This document shows positions 32,520 through 45,088 of a DNA stretch of 64,000 nt, in pieces (the stretch's first letter is position 1; each line of letters starts with the position of its first letter). The stretch lies in assembly GCA_949128115.1 (NCBI GenBank), contig OX421967.1, positions 3,958,070 to 4,022,069 of the forward strand. The letters are read 5' to 3'. Made by a program: the position numbers and the translations under genes. Source of the stretch: Anaspis maculata (Eukaryota; Arthropoda; Insecta; Coleoptera; Scraptiidae). The notes under the pieces were generated by a model. The model ran no database searches. It was not told where the DNA came from and was given only the letters and a program-made list of their open reading frames with translations.

Positions 32520-35500
32520 TTGGGAAAAGGAACGTGTTCGTGTTCGAAGTCGAAGTTTTCGTATTCAAGTCGAAGTTTTCCGCGTTCAAAGTCGGAATTT
32601 CGAGATTAAGTTGGAGGCTTTAGCGTCTGAAGTCGAAGTGTTTGGTTTGAAGTTGAATTTTTCTATTTATAGTCAAGGTTCTTCGTATTTATGGTCAACT
32701 GGACTTTTCGCGATGGAAGTCGAAGTTGCTGGACTTTTTCCGAGTTGAAATATCGAGTTGAAGTTGAAATCATGACTTGAGTCGAAGTTTTTCGTTTAGA
32801 AGTCAGATTTTCGTGTTCCAATTTGAAATTTCTAGATGAAAGTCGAACTTTTTCGAGTTCAGGGTAGAGGCTTTTCATGTTTCAAGTCGATTTTTTTGTG
32901 TTTGAAGTCGAAGTTTCCAGGTGGAATTAGGAGTATTTCGTTTTACAAGTCGAGATCAAAGTCGAAATCTTTCGTGTTTGAAGTCGAAATTTCATGCTGG
33001 ACGTGAAAGGTTTTTGCATCTGAGGTCAAAACTACGAAATAGAAGTTGGAGTTTGACGTGTTGGATCTTTTGTGTTCAAAGTCGAAGTGTTTTATATTTC
33101 AAGTCAAAACTTCAAGTCAAAAGTCGAAATTTTTAGATCAAAGTTGAAATCCATCATTTTTAAAGTCAGAGGTTCGTGTTCAAAAGCCAATAATGTCGGG
33201 ACTAAAATTGAGATTCTTATGTTTGAAGTGCTTGTGGTCGAAGTTCCGCGATTAAAGTCGAATTTTTTCACGTTCAAAGTCGAAATTTTGTGTTTGAAGT
33301 CTGAAGATCGTGATCAAGGTCAAGTTTTTCGTATATCAAGTCAGATTTTCATTATAAAAGTCGGAGGTTTTTGCGTTTGAAGTCAAAATGTGTGAATAAA
33401 AATCAAAGTCTCTTGTTTGAGGTGAAATCGCCCTGTTTGAAGTTGAAGATCTTTGCATTCATAATCAAATCTTCGCAATAAAAGTTCAAGTGTTTTGTCG
33501 TTTTTCAAGTCGAAATTTCGAGTTGGAAGTCGGAGTTTTTCGTGATCCAATTCGAAATTTCCAGATAAATGTCGAACTTTTTTGGCTTCAAAGTAGAGGT
33601 TTTTCATGTTCCAAGTCGATTTTTTGTTTGTTTGAAATTGATGTTTTCGGATGGGACTGGGAGCTTTCCGTTTTTCAAGTCAAAATCCAAGTCAAAATAG
33701 ATCCGTGCTTGAAGTCGAAATTATGTAACGCACTCTACAATTCGATATTGGAGTCAAAATTTCATGCTGCACGTGGAAAATTTTTGCATCTGAGGTCGAA
33801 ATTCCGGGATAGAAGTCAAAGTTTAGCGTGTTGGATCTTTTGTGTTCGAAGTCGAAGTGTTTCATATTCCAAGTCAAAATTTCAAGTCAAAAGTCGAAAT
33901 TTTGAGATCAAAGTTCAAATCTATCGTTTTTGGAGTCAAAATTTTGTGTTCCGAGTCAATATTTCAAGATTAAAATGGAAACTACCATGTTTGAAGTGAA
34001 AACTTTCGAGTTGAAGTCAAAGTTTTTTGTATTAAAAGTCAAGAATTCAAGATGGATGTGGAGATTTTTGCATTTGGAGTCAAAGTTTCGAGATAAACTC
34101 GGAGTCTTTCGTATCTTTTTTTCGAAGTCTTTTGAAGTTTTTCCGTGCTCAAAGTCAGAATTCCGAGATAGAGGTCCAGGTTTTTGGCATTTGAAGGCTG
34201 AATTTCGAGATAAGAGTCAGAGTTTTCGATGTTGAAAGTCACATTTTTGCAATGAGAATCGAAGTTGTGTGTCGTTTTCCAAGTCGAAATTTCAAGTCCC
34301 AAAGTCAAAGTTTTTCGTGTGGTTCAAGTCGAAATTTCCAGATAAAGGTCAAAGTTTTCTGTGTTTTGAGTTAAACTGTTAGGTGTTTGTAGTCAAAGTT
34401 GATTGAAATCGAAGTTTTTCATGTTAAAATACAAGATTTTGTGTTTGAAACCTGAGGATTGTAATCAAGGTCAAGTTTTTTGTATTGAAAGTCAGATTTT
34501 CGTTATAAAAGTCGAAGGTTTTTGCGTTTGAAGTCGAAATGTGGGAATTAAAATCGAAGTCTCTTGTTTGAAGTAAAATCACCCTGTTTGAAATTGAAGT
34601 TCTTTGCATTTATAATTGAATCTTCGCGATAAAAGTCCAAGTTGTTTGTCGTTTTTTAAGTCGGAATTTCAAGTTGAAAGTCGGAGTTTTTTGTGTTCCA
34701 ATTCGAAATTTCCAAATAAAAGTCGAACTTTTTCGGCTTCAAAGTAGAGGTTTTTCATGTTTCAAGTCGATTTTTTGTTGGTTTGAAGTTGAAGTTTTCA
34801 GATGGGACTGGGAGCTTTCTGTTTTTCAAGTCGAAATCGAAGTCAAAATAGATCCGTGCTTGAAGTCAAAATTATGTAACGCACTCTACAATTCGATATT
34901 GGAGTCAAAATTTCATGCTGCACGTGGAAGATTTCTGCATCTGAGGTCGAAATTCCGAGATAGAAGTCAAAATTAAGCGTGTTGGATCTTTTGTATTCGA
35001 AGTCGAAGTGTTTCATATTCCAAGTCAAAATTTTAACTCAAAAGTCGAAATTTTGAGGGAAAAGTTCAAATCTATCGTTTTTGAAGTCAAAATTTCGTGT
35101 TCAGAGCCAATATTTCAAGATTAAAATGGGAACTCCCATGTTTTAAGTGAAAACTTTCAAGTTGAAGTGGAAGTTTTTTGTATTAAAAGTCAAGAATTCA
35201 AGATGGATGTGGAGATTTTTGCATTTGAAGTCAAAGTTTCGAGATAAACTCGTAGTTTTTCGTGTCTTTTTTTTGAAGTCTTTTGAAGTTTTTCCGTGTC
35301 AAAGTCAGAATTCCAAGATAGAGGTCCAGGTTTTTTGCATTTGAAGGCTGAATTTCAAGATAAGAGTCAGAGCTTTTGTATGTTCCGAGTGAATGTTCCC
35401 ATAATTCATGTTTGAAATTTTGAGTTCTTGATGTTGAAAGTCACGTTTTTGCAATGAGAGTCGAAGTTGTGTGTCGTTTTCCAAGTCAAAAGTCGAAGTC

Positions 35501-38500
35501 TTTCTTGTGTTCCAAGTCGAAATTTCCAGATAAAGGTCAAAGTTCTCCGTGTTTTGAGTCAAACTGTTTTGTGTTTGTAGTCAAAGTTGATTAAAGTCGA
35601 AGTTTTTCATGTTCAAAGTCGAGATTTTGTGTTTGAAGTCTGAAGATCGTAATCAAGGTCAAGTTTTTCGTTACTGAAGTCAGATTTTTGTTGTAAAAGT
35701 CGAAGGTTTTTGCGTTTGAAGTCGAAATGTAGGAATAAAAATCGAAGACTCTGGTTTGAAGTAGAATCCCCCTGTTTGAAGTTGAAGCTCTTTGCATTTA
35801 TAATCAAATCTTCGCAATAAAAGTCCAAGTGGTTTGTCGTTATTCAAGTCACAATTTCGAGTTAAAAGTCGGAGTCTTTCGTGTTTCAATTCGAAATTTC
35901 TAGATGGAAGTCGAACTTTTTCGAGTTTAGGGTAGAGGTTTTTCACGTTTCAAGTCGAAATTGTTTGTGTTTGAAGTCGAAGTTTTCAGATAGAACTAGG
36001 AGATTTTAGTTTTTCAAGTCGAGATCCAAGCCAAAATCTCCCGTGTTTGAAGTCGAAATTTTGTACCGCACTCTACGATTCGATATTGAAGTCGAAATTT
36101 CATACCGGACGTGAGAGGCTTTGGCATCTGAGGTCAAAATTCTGAGATAGAAGTCAAAGTTCAACGTGTTGGATCTTTTGTGTTCAAAGTCGAAGTGTTT
36201 TGTATTCTAAATCAAAATTTCTAGTCAAAAGTCGAAATTTTGAGATCAAAGTTGAAATCTATCGTTTTTGAAGACAAAATCTCGTGTACGGAGCCAATAT
36301 TTCGATAATAAAATCGGTATCCTCATGTTTGAAGTGGAAACTTTCGAGTTGAAGTCAGAGTTTCTTGCATTGAGTCAAGAATTCAAGATAAATATGAAGA
36401 TTTTTGCATTTGAAGTCGAAGTTTCGGGATAAAGTCAAAGTCTTTCGTGTCTTTTTTTGGAGTCTTTCGGATTTTTTCGTGTTCAAAGTCAGAATTTCGA
36501 GATATAAGTCAAGGTTTTTTTGCGTTTGCAGGCAAAATTTCAAGAGAGAAGTCATGAATGTATTCATGTTTCATGTTTGGAGTCTTGAGTTTTCAATGTT
36601 GAAAATCACTTTTTTGCAATGAGTGTCGAAGTTGTTTGTCGTTTTCCAAGTCGAAATTTCAAGTCAAAAGTCACAAGTTTTTCTTGTGTTCCAAGTCGTA
36701 ATTTCCAAGTAACGGTCAAAGTTATTCGTGCTCTGAGTCAAACTGTTTTTTTTTGAAGTCAAAGTTTCCTGATTAAAGTAGAATTTTTTTTGACGTTCAA
36801 AGTCGAAATTTTGTGTTTGAAGTCTGAAGATTGTAATCAAGGTCAAGTTTTTTGTATTGAAAATCAGATTTTCGTTATGAAAGTCGAAGGTTTTTGCGTT
36901 TGAAGTCGAAATGTAGAAATTAAAATCGAAGTCTCTTGTTTGAAGTAAAATCTCCCTGTTTGAAGTTGAAGTTCTTTGCATTTATAATTGAATCTTCGCG
37001 ATAGAAGTCCAAGTTGTTTGTCGTTTCTCAAGTCTGAATTTCAAGTTAAAAGTCGGAGATTTTTGTGTTCCAATTCGAAATTCCTAGATAAAAGTCGAAG
37101 TTTTTCATGTTCAAGGTAGAGGTTTTCATGTTTCAACTCGAAATTTTTTGTGTTTGAAGTCGAAGTTTCCAAATGGAACTGGGCGATTTTCGTTTTTCAA
37201 GTCGAGATCCAAGCCAAAATCTTCCGTGTTTAAAGTCGAAGTTTTGTACCGAATTCTACAATTCGATATTAAAGTCGAAATTTCTACCGGACGTGAGAGA
37301 TTTTTGCATCTGAGGTCAAAATTCTGAGATAGAAGTCAAAGTTCAACGTGTTGGATCTTTTGTGTTCGAGGTCGGAGTGTTTTATATTCTAAGTCAAAAG
37401 TCCAAGTCAAAAGTCTAAATTTTGAGATCAAAGTTGGAATCTATCGTTTTTGAAGTCAAAATTTCGTGTTCAAGGCCAATATTCCGATAATAAAATGGGA
37501 ATTCTTATGTTTGAAGTGGGAACTTTCAAGTTGAAGTCAAGGTTTTTTGCATTCAAAGTCAAGAATTGAAGATAAATGTGAAGATTTTCGCATTTGCAGT
37601 CGGATATTCGAAATAAAGTTGAAGTGTTTCTTGTCTTTTTTTTTGAAGTCTTCCGAAGTTTTTCGTGTTCAAAGTCAGAATTTCAAGATACAAGTCAAGG
37701 TTTTTTGCGTTTGAAGGCAAAATTTCGAGAGAGAAGTCTGAGTTTTTGCATGTTTTGAGTGAATGTATTCATGTTTTATGTTTGGAGTCTTTAGTTTTCA
37801 ATGTTGAAAGTCACATTTTTGCAATGAGTGTCGAAGTTGTTAGTCGTTTTCCAAGTCGAAATTTCAAGTCAAAAGTCACAAGTTTTTCTTGTGTTCCAAG
37901 TCGTAATTTCCAAGTAACGGTCAAAGTCATTCGTGCTCTGAGTCAAACTGGTTTTATTTGTAGTCAAAGTTTCCTAATTGAAGTCGAATTTTTTTGACGT
38001 TTAAAGTCGAAACTTTATGTTTGAAGTCTGAAAATCGTGATCAAGGCCAAGTTTTTTGTATTGAAAGTCAGATTCTCCATATAAAAGTCAAAGGTTTTTG
38101 CGTTTGAAGTCGAAATGTAGAAATTAAAATCGAAGTCTCTTGGTTGAAGTGAAATCCCCCTGTTTGAAGTTGAAGTTTTTTGCATTCATAATAAAGTCTT
38201 CGCCATTAAAGTCCAAGTTTGTCGTTTCTCAAGTCGGAATTTCAAGTTTGAAGTCGGAGTTTGTCGTGTTCCTTTTCAAAATTTTCAGATGAAAGTCGAA
38301 CTTCTTCATGTTCAAGGTAGAGGTTTTTCATGTTTTAGGTCGAAATTTTTTGTGTTTGGAGTCGAAGTTTTCAGATCGAACTAGTAGCTTTTTGTTTTTC
38401 AAGTCGAGATCCAAGCCAAAATCTTCCGTGTTTGAAGTCGAAATTTTGTATAGTACTCTACAATTCGATATTGAAGTCGAAATTTCATGCTGGATGTAAA

Positions 38501-38910
38501 AGTCCTTTGCATCTGAGGTCAAAATTCCGAGAGAGGAGTCGAAGTTTGACGTGTTGGATCTTTTGTGTTCAAAGTCGTAATGTTTTATATTTCAAGTCAA
38601 AACTTGAAGTCAAAAGTCGAAATTTTGAGGTCACAGTTGAAATCATTGTTTTTGAAGTCAAAATTTTGTGTTCAAAGCCAATACTTCGAGATTAAAATAG
38701 GAATTCTCATGTTTGAAGTGAAAACTTTCAAGTTGAAGTCAAAGTTTTTTGTACTCAAAGTCAAGGATTCAAGATAAATGTGAAGATTTTTGCATTTGAA
38801 GTCGAAGTTTAGAGATAGAGTCGAAGTCTTTTGTGTCTTTTTTTTGAAGTCTTTTTTAAGTGTTCAAAGTCAGAATTCCGAAATAGAAGTTTGAATAAGA
38901 AAGCTTTTTG
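32520..38910. repeat. GTCGAA satellite with an about 1.15-1.2-kb higher-order repeat
   Basis: Roughly 20-bp half-units alternate AAGTCGAAATTTCGAG and AAGTCGAAGTTTTTCGTG. The landmark TAGAGGTTTTTCATG recurs at about 32,865, 33,594, 34,745, 35,933, 37,117 and 38,318. That gives intervals of about 1,151, 1,188, 1,184 and 1,201 bp after a shorter first one (729). Order of variant units is conserved between the long copies, including the phrase ACTCTACAATTCGATATT. The many open frames on both strands come from the repeat. It fills almost all of gene B intron 2. Confidence 0.9.
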
Positions 38911-39222
38911 CGTCCAAACTGAACCAGTCGAGGATGATTTCCATCAAAACTGCGGAAATCGCCTTTTTTAAAGTTTATTTCCCAGTTTACTCAACCTGGG
39001 TTCAATTCGGTTCGATCAAGTTTCGTATGTTGGACCTAGCTTTGTTTAGAATAGTCATTACTCATACCATTGCGGCCTAAACAAGGAAGGACAAAGATTG
39101 GAGCGGCATATACTAATTTTGGCCTGATATTGGTGACAAGAAGCTAAATTTGGTTCCCTTATCTCTGTGCCCTACTTAATTTGGCTAGAATAGTGATCAG
39201 CTGCTAAACATTCAAATTACAG

Positions 39223-39293
39223 TTACAGTTAAACCCAGGAAGAAGTGCCGACGTCGTGGCAAACCCCAAACCGCAGGTGATAAGGAGGCATAG
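39223..39293 (+). CDS. Gene B exon 3: basic C-terminal tail
   Basis: Following an acceptor TTCAAATTACAG (ending 39,222), two bases complete the codon split after exon 2 and the frame reads VTVKPRKKCRRRGKP, then QTAGDKEA before TAG at 39,291-39,293. A second ACAG six bases on is an in-frame alternative acceptor. The exon adds a basic stretch and a Cys. The coding total of the three exons is 474 nt with no internal stop. Phase agreement at both junctions is the main support. Confidence 0.6.
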
Positions 39294-39411
39294 TCGTTGT
39301 TCATCCTTCGTGGGTCCAATGCCAAAATATACTTCTGGTAAACTGGACAACGACCACAACAATAATATTTGAATTTATATTGTATCAGCACTAGTTCTAA
39401 GCAATGATCAA

Positions 39412-39417
39412 AATAAA
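39412..39417 (+). terminator. Poly(A) signal of gene B
   Basis: AATAAA about 120 bp after the stop codon at 39,293. Confidence 0.55.
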
Positions 39418-39429
39418 TGAAAATTCAAC

Positions 39430-39898
39430 AACCGAGTGGTGCTTAGAGCAAAAATTTGAAAAATATCGCAAATTATGCTAATTCACGGAAAGCATCGCCG
39501 TGGCTTTCAATGTTAGGGATCATCTCCAGGTCTTTTAGTTATCTTGTTGGGAAGACAAAGTGTCGCTTGATGAACCAAAAAAATTTTGTGAAATTTTCAT
39601 GGAGCGTTCTCTATTTATTCAACGTGGTTTTGTGATTGGTCATGAAAATTGAGATGAGCTTTGAAACGAAATCTAGAAAAAAAAACATGAGACTGAATTC
39701 GTCCCACCACTTTGTTTGCATTCCAGTATTGCACGGAAACACCAAGTTTAAGTAAAAACAAAACAGTTCAATGGGAAGCAGCTCCGTGGTTTTCCAAGCT
39801 GGGAGCTGGCTCCAGGTGATCTAGTACTTTTGTTGGAAGAAACAATCGATTTCGAATCGAATACAGAAAGTTAGTACAGTTCCTTTGAACGGTTTGCC
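39430..39898. repeat. Diverged direct duplication, about 295 bp apart
   Basis: GGAAAGCATCGCCGTGGCTTT... near 39,487 and GGGAAGCAGCTCCGTGGTTTT... near 39,774 start two related blocks that share CTCCAGGT and TTGTTGG(G)AAGA downstream. No coding potential was recognised. Confidence 0.5.
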
Positions 39899-40818
39899 AT
39901 ACCGTCCGTTTTTTTTTCTAGGCCCCAGCTTATAGCGCCTTTATTATGGGTTTTACACCCAACATATTATATATTTTTGAAATCAGAAGAACAAAATCTT
40001 TCGATTGATGATATGTCAAATAATTTTTGACAGATGTCATTTTTTGACAATTGACAGAATAGTACTTGTGACACACCATTTTAAAGCCCCTAAAATTCTT
40101 AGGAGAACTGTGTTTTCGTTTCTAGAATAGGATGTCTTTTACAGCTTCTGGAGGTCTTTGAATAGGAAAAATTGTTAAAATTCAGAAATACCTACTCAAT
40201 AATTAAAAGGTATTTTTATTATCAACTGATGATAATATTCTGATTTCAAATCGTCCAAATTAGCGGGAGACTCTATAAACACCTTATCTTTCAGATAAGC
40301 TCATAAAAAAATTGAGGGGGTCATACCTGGCCACCTTGGATACTATCGCGTTGGGCTGGCAGTTCCAATTCACCGGTCGTTGAATCTCTCATTCAAGGAA
40401 CAAGGAGACAGACATTTCGAGTAACTTCTCTGGGACATTTTTCGTTTCATTGTGATTTATCATTGATTATTATCATTAGTTATTACTGAAAATACCTGTT
40501 TTGCCTATACTTACGTACTTATTGAGTATTTCTGAATTTCAACAATTTTTCCTATTCGAAGACCTCTAGAAGCTGTGAAAGACTTCCTATTCCAAAAATG
40601 AAGACACAGTTTTCCTCAGAATTGAATGGGCTTTGAAATGATGTATCACAAGTACTATTCTGTCAATTGTCAAAAAATGACATCTGTCAAAAATAATTTG
40701 ACATACCATCAATCGAAGGATTTTGTTTTTCTGATTTCAAAAATATATAATATGTTGGGTGTGGAACCCATAATAAAGGCGCTACGCGCTGGGGCCTAGA
40801 AAAAAAAACGGACGGTAT
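39899..40818. mobile_element. Palindromic element with ATACCGTCCG ends (920 bp)
   Basis: Arms of about 0.32 kb are near-identical inverted copies (CTAGGCCCCAGC, TAAAGGCGCTA, TTTTTGACAGATGTCATTTT). The centre holds unrelated AT-rich sequence. No coding. Confidence 0.88.
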
Positions 40819-40920
40819 ATTCAACCTGGTTCACTCACCTCTTTACAGAGTATCAAAATGAAATGTCTTAGTTGATGAAAATAGCAATTCATTGGAAATG
40901 AATTGATTTAAATTCCTTAC

Positions 40921-41112
40921 CCCAATTCGATGATGGTCTGCATCCTGGGAAGGTTCAGGTCGCGATCGTGGAACAGCATGGGCGAGTTGGCCCGGACGGT
41001 GCAGTAGTTTTCGATGGCCGCTTTGGTTTTTTCCACGTTGTAAAAGCAGGCGTGCAGGAACAAGTAGATGAAATCGTCGGACATGTGCGGCAAATGCGGC
41101 TGCGTGTTCAAC
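40921..41112 (-). CDS. CRAL-TRIO protein, single N-terminal-region exon
   Basis: Minus strand: acceptor TTCTTGCAG before 41,112, donor GTAAGG after 40,921. The 192-nt exon carries one base of a split codon, 63 codons and two further bases. It reads LNTQPHLPHMSDDFIYLFLH, then ACFYNVEKTKAAIENYC, then RANSPMLFHDRD. This pattern (TQPHLP, FLH-C-Y/F, EKTK...I..Y) is the CRAL-TRIO N-terminal helical domain of insect alpha-tocopherol transfer protein-like lipid carriers. Codons are GC-rich compared with the surroundings, as in constrained coding sequence. No other exon of the gene was recognised in the window. The next exon must lie at lower coordinates and the first at higher ones, so either introns are very long or the exon is stranded. 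Confidence 0.85.
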
Positions 41113-42529
41113 CTGCAAGAACAGTTTTCATTCAGGTGAAATTAAAAAAAAAATGACCGGAAAAATTCGATGAAATTTTGGTGACAATCGGTGGGGAATT
41201 GCAGTAGTTATCAGAACTTGAACAGTCTTTTATCGGCCCATATGACCAGAAGATCAGGATCCCAGAGTCCCGGCCCAGAACAGATCAGAATATTATTTGA
41301 ATATTTTTGTTAACGGCGTCCCGTAATAACTCTCGATCCCTAATGAATCTTTCTGATGGTCTAGGGACAAGCGCCGGATTTCCGTATCATTTCAACGAGG
41401 AAGAGATGTGATTTTTGAAAGTACCCTACACCTGCTGATGAACAAAACGGACATTTGCCGGCTGACAGCCGGGATATTGAGCCTCTCTTTGAAGGAAAAG
41501 AGAAAATGTTTGTGCCGAACGAGCGACAATTTTGAATGAACAATGTTATGTTATGTTATGTTCCTTTCTCATCTTGAAGTGTTTCGAAGCGACACTGAAT
41601 TTTCTTGGCATGGTTCAAGAGGCTCACTTTCTTGGAACTCAACCTTTTCTTTCTTTCAAACTCTTTGTCGCGCGGAAGGGTTGAATCATTCATTCTATGG
41701 GGAAAAATTTTGCGTGAGAAATGTCGTCCAAACTTTATCCAAATATATGTCGACAGCGCTGGATTTTCAGTAGAACTGACCGGAGGAAATCAATCTGACG
41801 GAAGCGAGATCTTTCGAGAGGGTTATCAAAGTTTTCACCCTTTTCTGGCGTCTTGGAGGTGGATAACTGAAAAAGGGGGCCGCATTTGATAGCTTACAGC
41901 AACTACAGGGAATTGAAATCGGCCTGACACATACCATGGCTGTTCGAAATATCAAAACAGAACCCACTATCACTTTATAAACCAAACAGTTTTTTCAACC
42001 CTATTGAACAACTTACATGTGATTACAATAGAAATCAGACTTGCCTTAATATTTCCCTTCTCGTCACTAATGCACTACAACTAATTACAGTGGTTTTAGC
42101 ACTTATTTTGATTCATTTTTCTTGAAAAATACGAGTTTTTCTTCTCCCGCACATCTGCCGTTCTTGACTGCTACCACGCCAATTCCCATCTTCTCCCCCG
42201 TCTCTATTCTTGGACTCATCCTCTTACCACTACCGTCTCACGTCTCAAGCCCCTGACCTACAAACATCGATGCCAGCAAAAATCGATATCTTCGCATTCC
42301 TTATTCTATTTCTTTCCTTTCCTATATCGCCCGTGATGCTAATTTTATTCCTCAATATTTATTTCCACTTCATTTCATAATTTTAAGGCGTCCCACCACA
42401 GCACATACAGCCTGACCGGTGAGTTCAGCCGTAGCTGAAGGAAAAAAGGTTTATTTTGCCTTTGCTATTCCTCGACAGGTAGGTGGTAGATGATCAGACA
42501 ATTTTCTGTTCTGGCAAAACAAGGCAAGA
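41113..42529. other. Region upstream of the CRAL-TRIO exon, no gene recognised
   Basis: It holds a short (TGTTA)n run near 41,541-41,560 and a pyrimidine-rich stretch near 42,140-42,370. I could not find the 5' exons of the CRAL-TRIO gene here. Confidence 0.4.
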
Positions 42530-44165
42530 GGGGGCTCACTGGTAGTACTCTGTAGTACTGAGAGTTGAGAAAAAACATAAGTGGGCTAATTGAGGCCCTA
42601 AACCACACTTGAGGACACAATGGGGCTTAATAGAGCTGCAAACATCACATAAAAACACAAGGTGCCCATTCATGCATCAAAAGTCAAAGGAAATGTGAGG
42701 AGGCTCAGCAGGGCTTCAAAACACGTTGAAGAAACAAGGGGGTCCAATGAAGTTTGCTTGAATTCAGATCGCTGGCCGTGAAAAAACACAAGGGGGCTAA
42801 TTGGGGCTTCAAACTACCCTCTAGGACACAAGAGGGCCGATGGGGCTTCGAATATCACATGGAAGCACAAAGAACTCACTAATGCTCCAAAAGACACGGA
42901 AAAAAGTGGCTCAGCGGGGTCTCAAAAGACGTTGAAGAAACAATAGGGGCCCACGGAGGATCACTAAGGCCTCTAACAGCGCAAAAAGGCACAAGTGGGC
43001 TCGCTGGAAATTTGAAGGCTACAGAAAAGGGGGCTCATAAGGGTTCCAAACGATACGTGAGGAAACAAGAGGCCGGATGGAGCTCCGTAATTCATGGAAA
43101 AATTCAATGGGGCTCAGCAAGGCTTTCAAAGACGTTGAAGAGACAAGGGAGCCCTTAGAGGGCAACTAGGGCAACAAGGGGGCTCACTGAAATCCTTAAA
43201 GCTACGAAAAGCTTTAAGATATAGACGACACAATGGAGTCCGACGGAGTTCTGTTTAACAAAGGAAGACAAAATGGGCTTACCTCTGGGCTTACTTACCC
43301 TGAAAGCCATGAAAAACATGACGGGGCAACAAGGGTCGAAATATTATAAGAAGGCACAAGATACTTACTAATGCTCCGACCGATGGGGCTCCGAATGACA
43401 TGACGGCACAAGGGTGTTTAGTACTTCGAAAGTAACGGAAAATACAAAAGGACTCAGCAGGTCTTCAAATTACATTGAAGACACAAGAAGGGGGCCCAAT
43501 GAAGCTCTGGATAACAGAAGATGATGAAAGAGGGCTCCATGGAATTCTGAAGGCTATGAAACACATAACGGCACTTGAGGACGCAAGGGAGCCCGACAGG
43601 AGGCTGAATATCACATGAAGGCACAAGGGGTTCACTAGTGCTCCTAAAGCCTCGGAAAAATTAAAGGGGGCCCAACAGAGCTTCAATCTATGTGAAGACA
43701 CAAGGGAGCCTACTGGAGATTTGTATCACAAAATCAGTACGTATTTTCTCTGAAAGCCTATCAGCTCTGGGGCTTATCGGAGCTTTGATCACATTTTAAG
43801 AAACAAAGGGGCCCGGTAGGGCTCCGAATATGACATGATGGCACAACGCTCCGTGATGCTCCGGAAGTCACAGGATATAGAAGGGGGCATAGCGGGGCTT
43901 CAAATCAAACTGGGGTCCAGTGGGGCTCTTGATAACACAAGTTTGCAAAATGAGGGTTTCTGGAATTCTGAAAGCCATGAAAAACATAAGAAGGGTCATA
44001 AGGGCTCAAATTTACACTTGAGGACGTAACGGCACACCACATAAAGGCACAAGGGGCTTCTTAGTGCTCCGAAAGTCACGGAAAAATGTGAGGGGGCTCA
44101 GCAAAGCTCAGAAAAAATATAAGGGAACTCCAGGATGGGGCTCCGAATATGACATGGAAACACAA
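42530..44165. repeat. Degenerate GAGCCCCCTT-type satellite, block 2, reverse orientation
   Basis: Phrases such as AAGGGGGCTCA, ACACAAGGGGGCC and CACGGAAAAA are the reverse complement of those in block 1 (1-1,250). Spacing is again about 50-65 bp and degenerate. Confidence 0.75.
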
Positions 44166-45088
44166 AGGTGATTTTTTTTGCGGAAATTTTTCAAAAAAAC
44201 CTAGAAAAACATGTTTTCTTCAGAACGTTTATTTACATTTTAAGAGAAAAATCATCTTGTTTACATGACACTATTTGTACATCCATTTGCATGCTATCAC
44301 AAAGACATAAACACGACATAAAAACTGCAATAATAACGATAATCATCTAAACCTGCCGTACTTAGATCATGATTAGGCACTAGGAAAAAATTCTGCCACT
44401 ATTATAGCGTTAGAACAACCACTCCAAGGCCGAGTTTTATATCCACCTGTTCAGTTTTTACCGTGCATTACAGTTTTCTGCAAATGACGCATGACCTTGT
44501 TCAGAATTCAATTATTTTCTGTAAGTATTCCACTTAAAGTCCGATGTATTTTTTATGCTCTTCCAGGTACGTGGTGTTCGTCTTACTGAACCCTAGTGAA
44601 GGTAATAAATTTAGTTTATACCGCGACAATTCCATTTTCTCATGAAAAAAAAATTAGATTAAAAAAAAAAAAAAAATTCCGATAGCAGATCAACAACGAT
44701 AACAAAACAATATTATTTAATAACGCAGACAATAATACTAACGAAATAATTAGCGACTAACGCACAGGCATGGGCTGTTTATAAGTCTATATTGTAACAT
44801 TGTTACGAGTCAATCAACAGGAAAAATATTGACGAGCAATTTTGCGGTCACGAGACACTTCAAAGCGTCACTGATCAGGTATCAAGTTTTTATGTTATTT
44901 TCCCTGATGAGCAAAATTGTCGAGAAAAAATTGTTTGTCTCGAATTATGATTTTCGTATCAAAAAACCCGAAGAAACACCTCGCAGGATCCGTGAAATAT
45001 TTGGCTGGAATTTTTTTTTGTGCTTTTGAAAATTCCCAAAAGCTCAATTCTTGAGAGGGGGGGGAGAGCTGTACTTACAAAATCTATG
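44166..45088. other. AT-rich stretch with no feature recognised
   Basis: Poly(A) and poly(T) runs (for example near 44,660). No exon, RNA or repeat array is supported. Confidence 0.4.

Noticed and set aside
32520..38910. Long open frames with FxVSSRNFKSKVEIF-like peptides, resembling a repetitive protein
   Set aside because: The satellite lacks stop codons by composition, frames are open on both strands, and unit length is not a multiple of three.
44566..44602. Plus-strand micro-exon (TCTTCCAG acceptor, GTAATA donor)
   Set aside because: Both sites look fair but the interior is too short, its best frame has stops, and no partner exon is visible.
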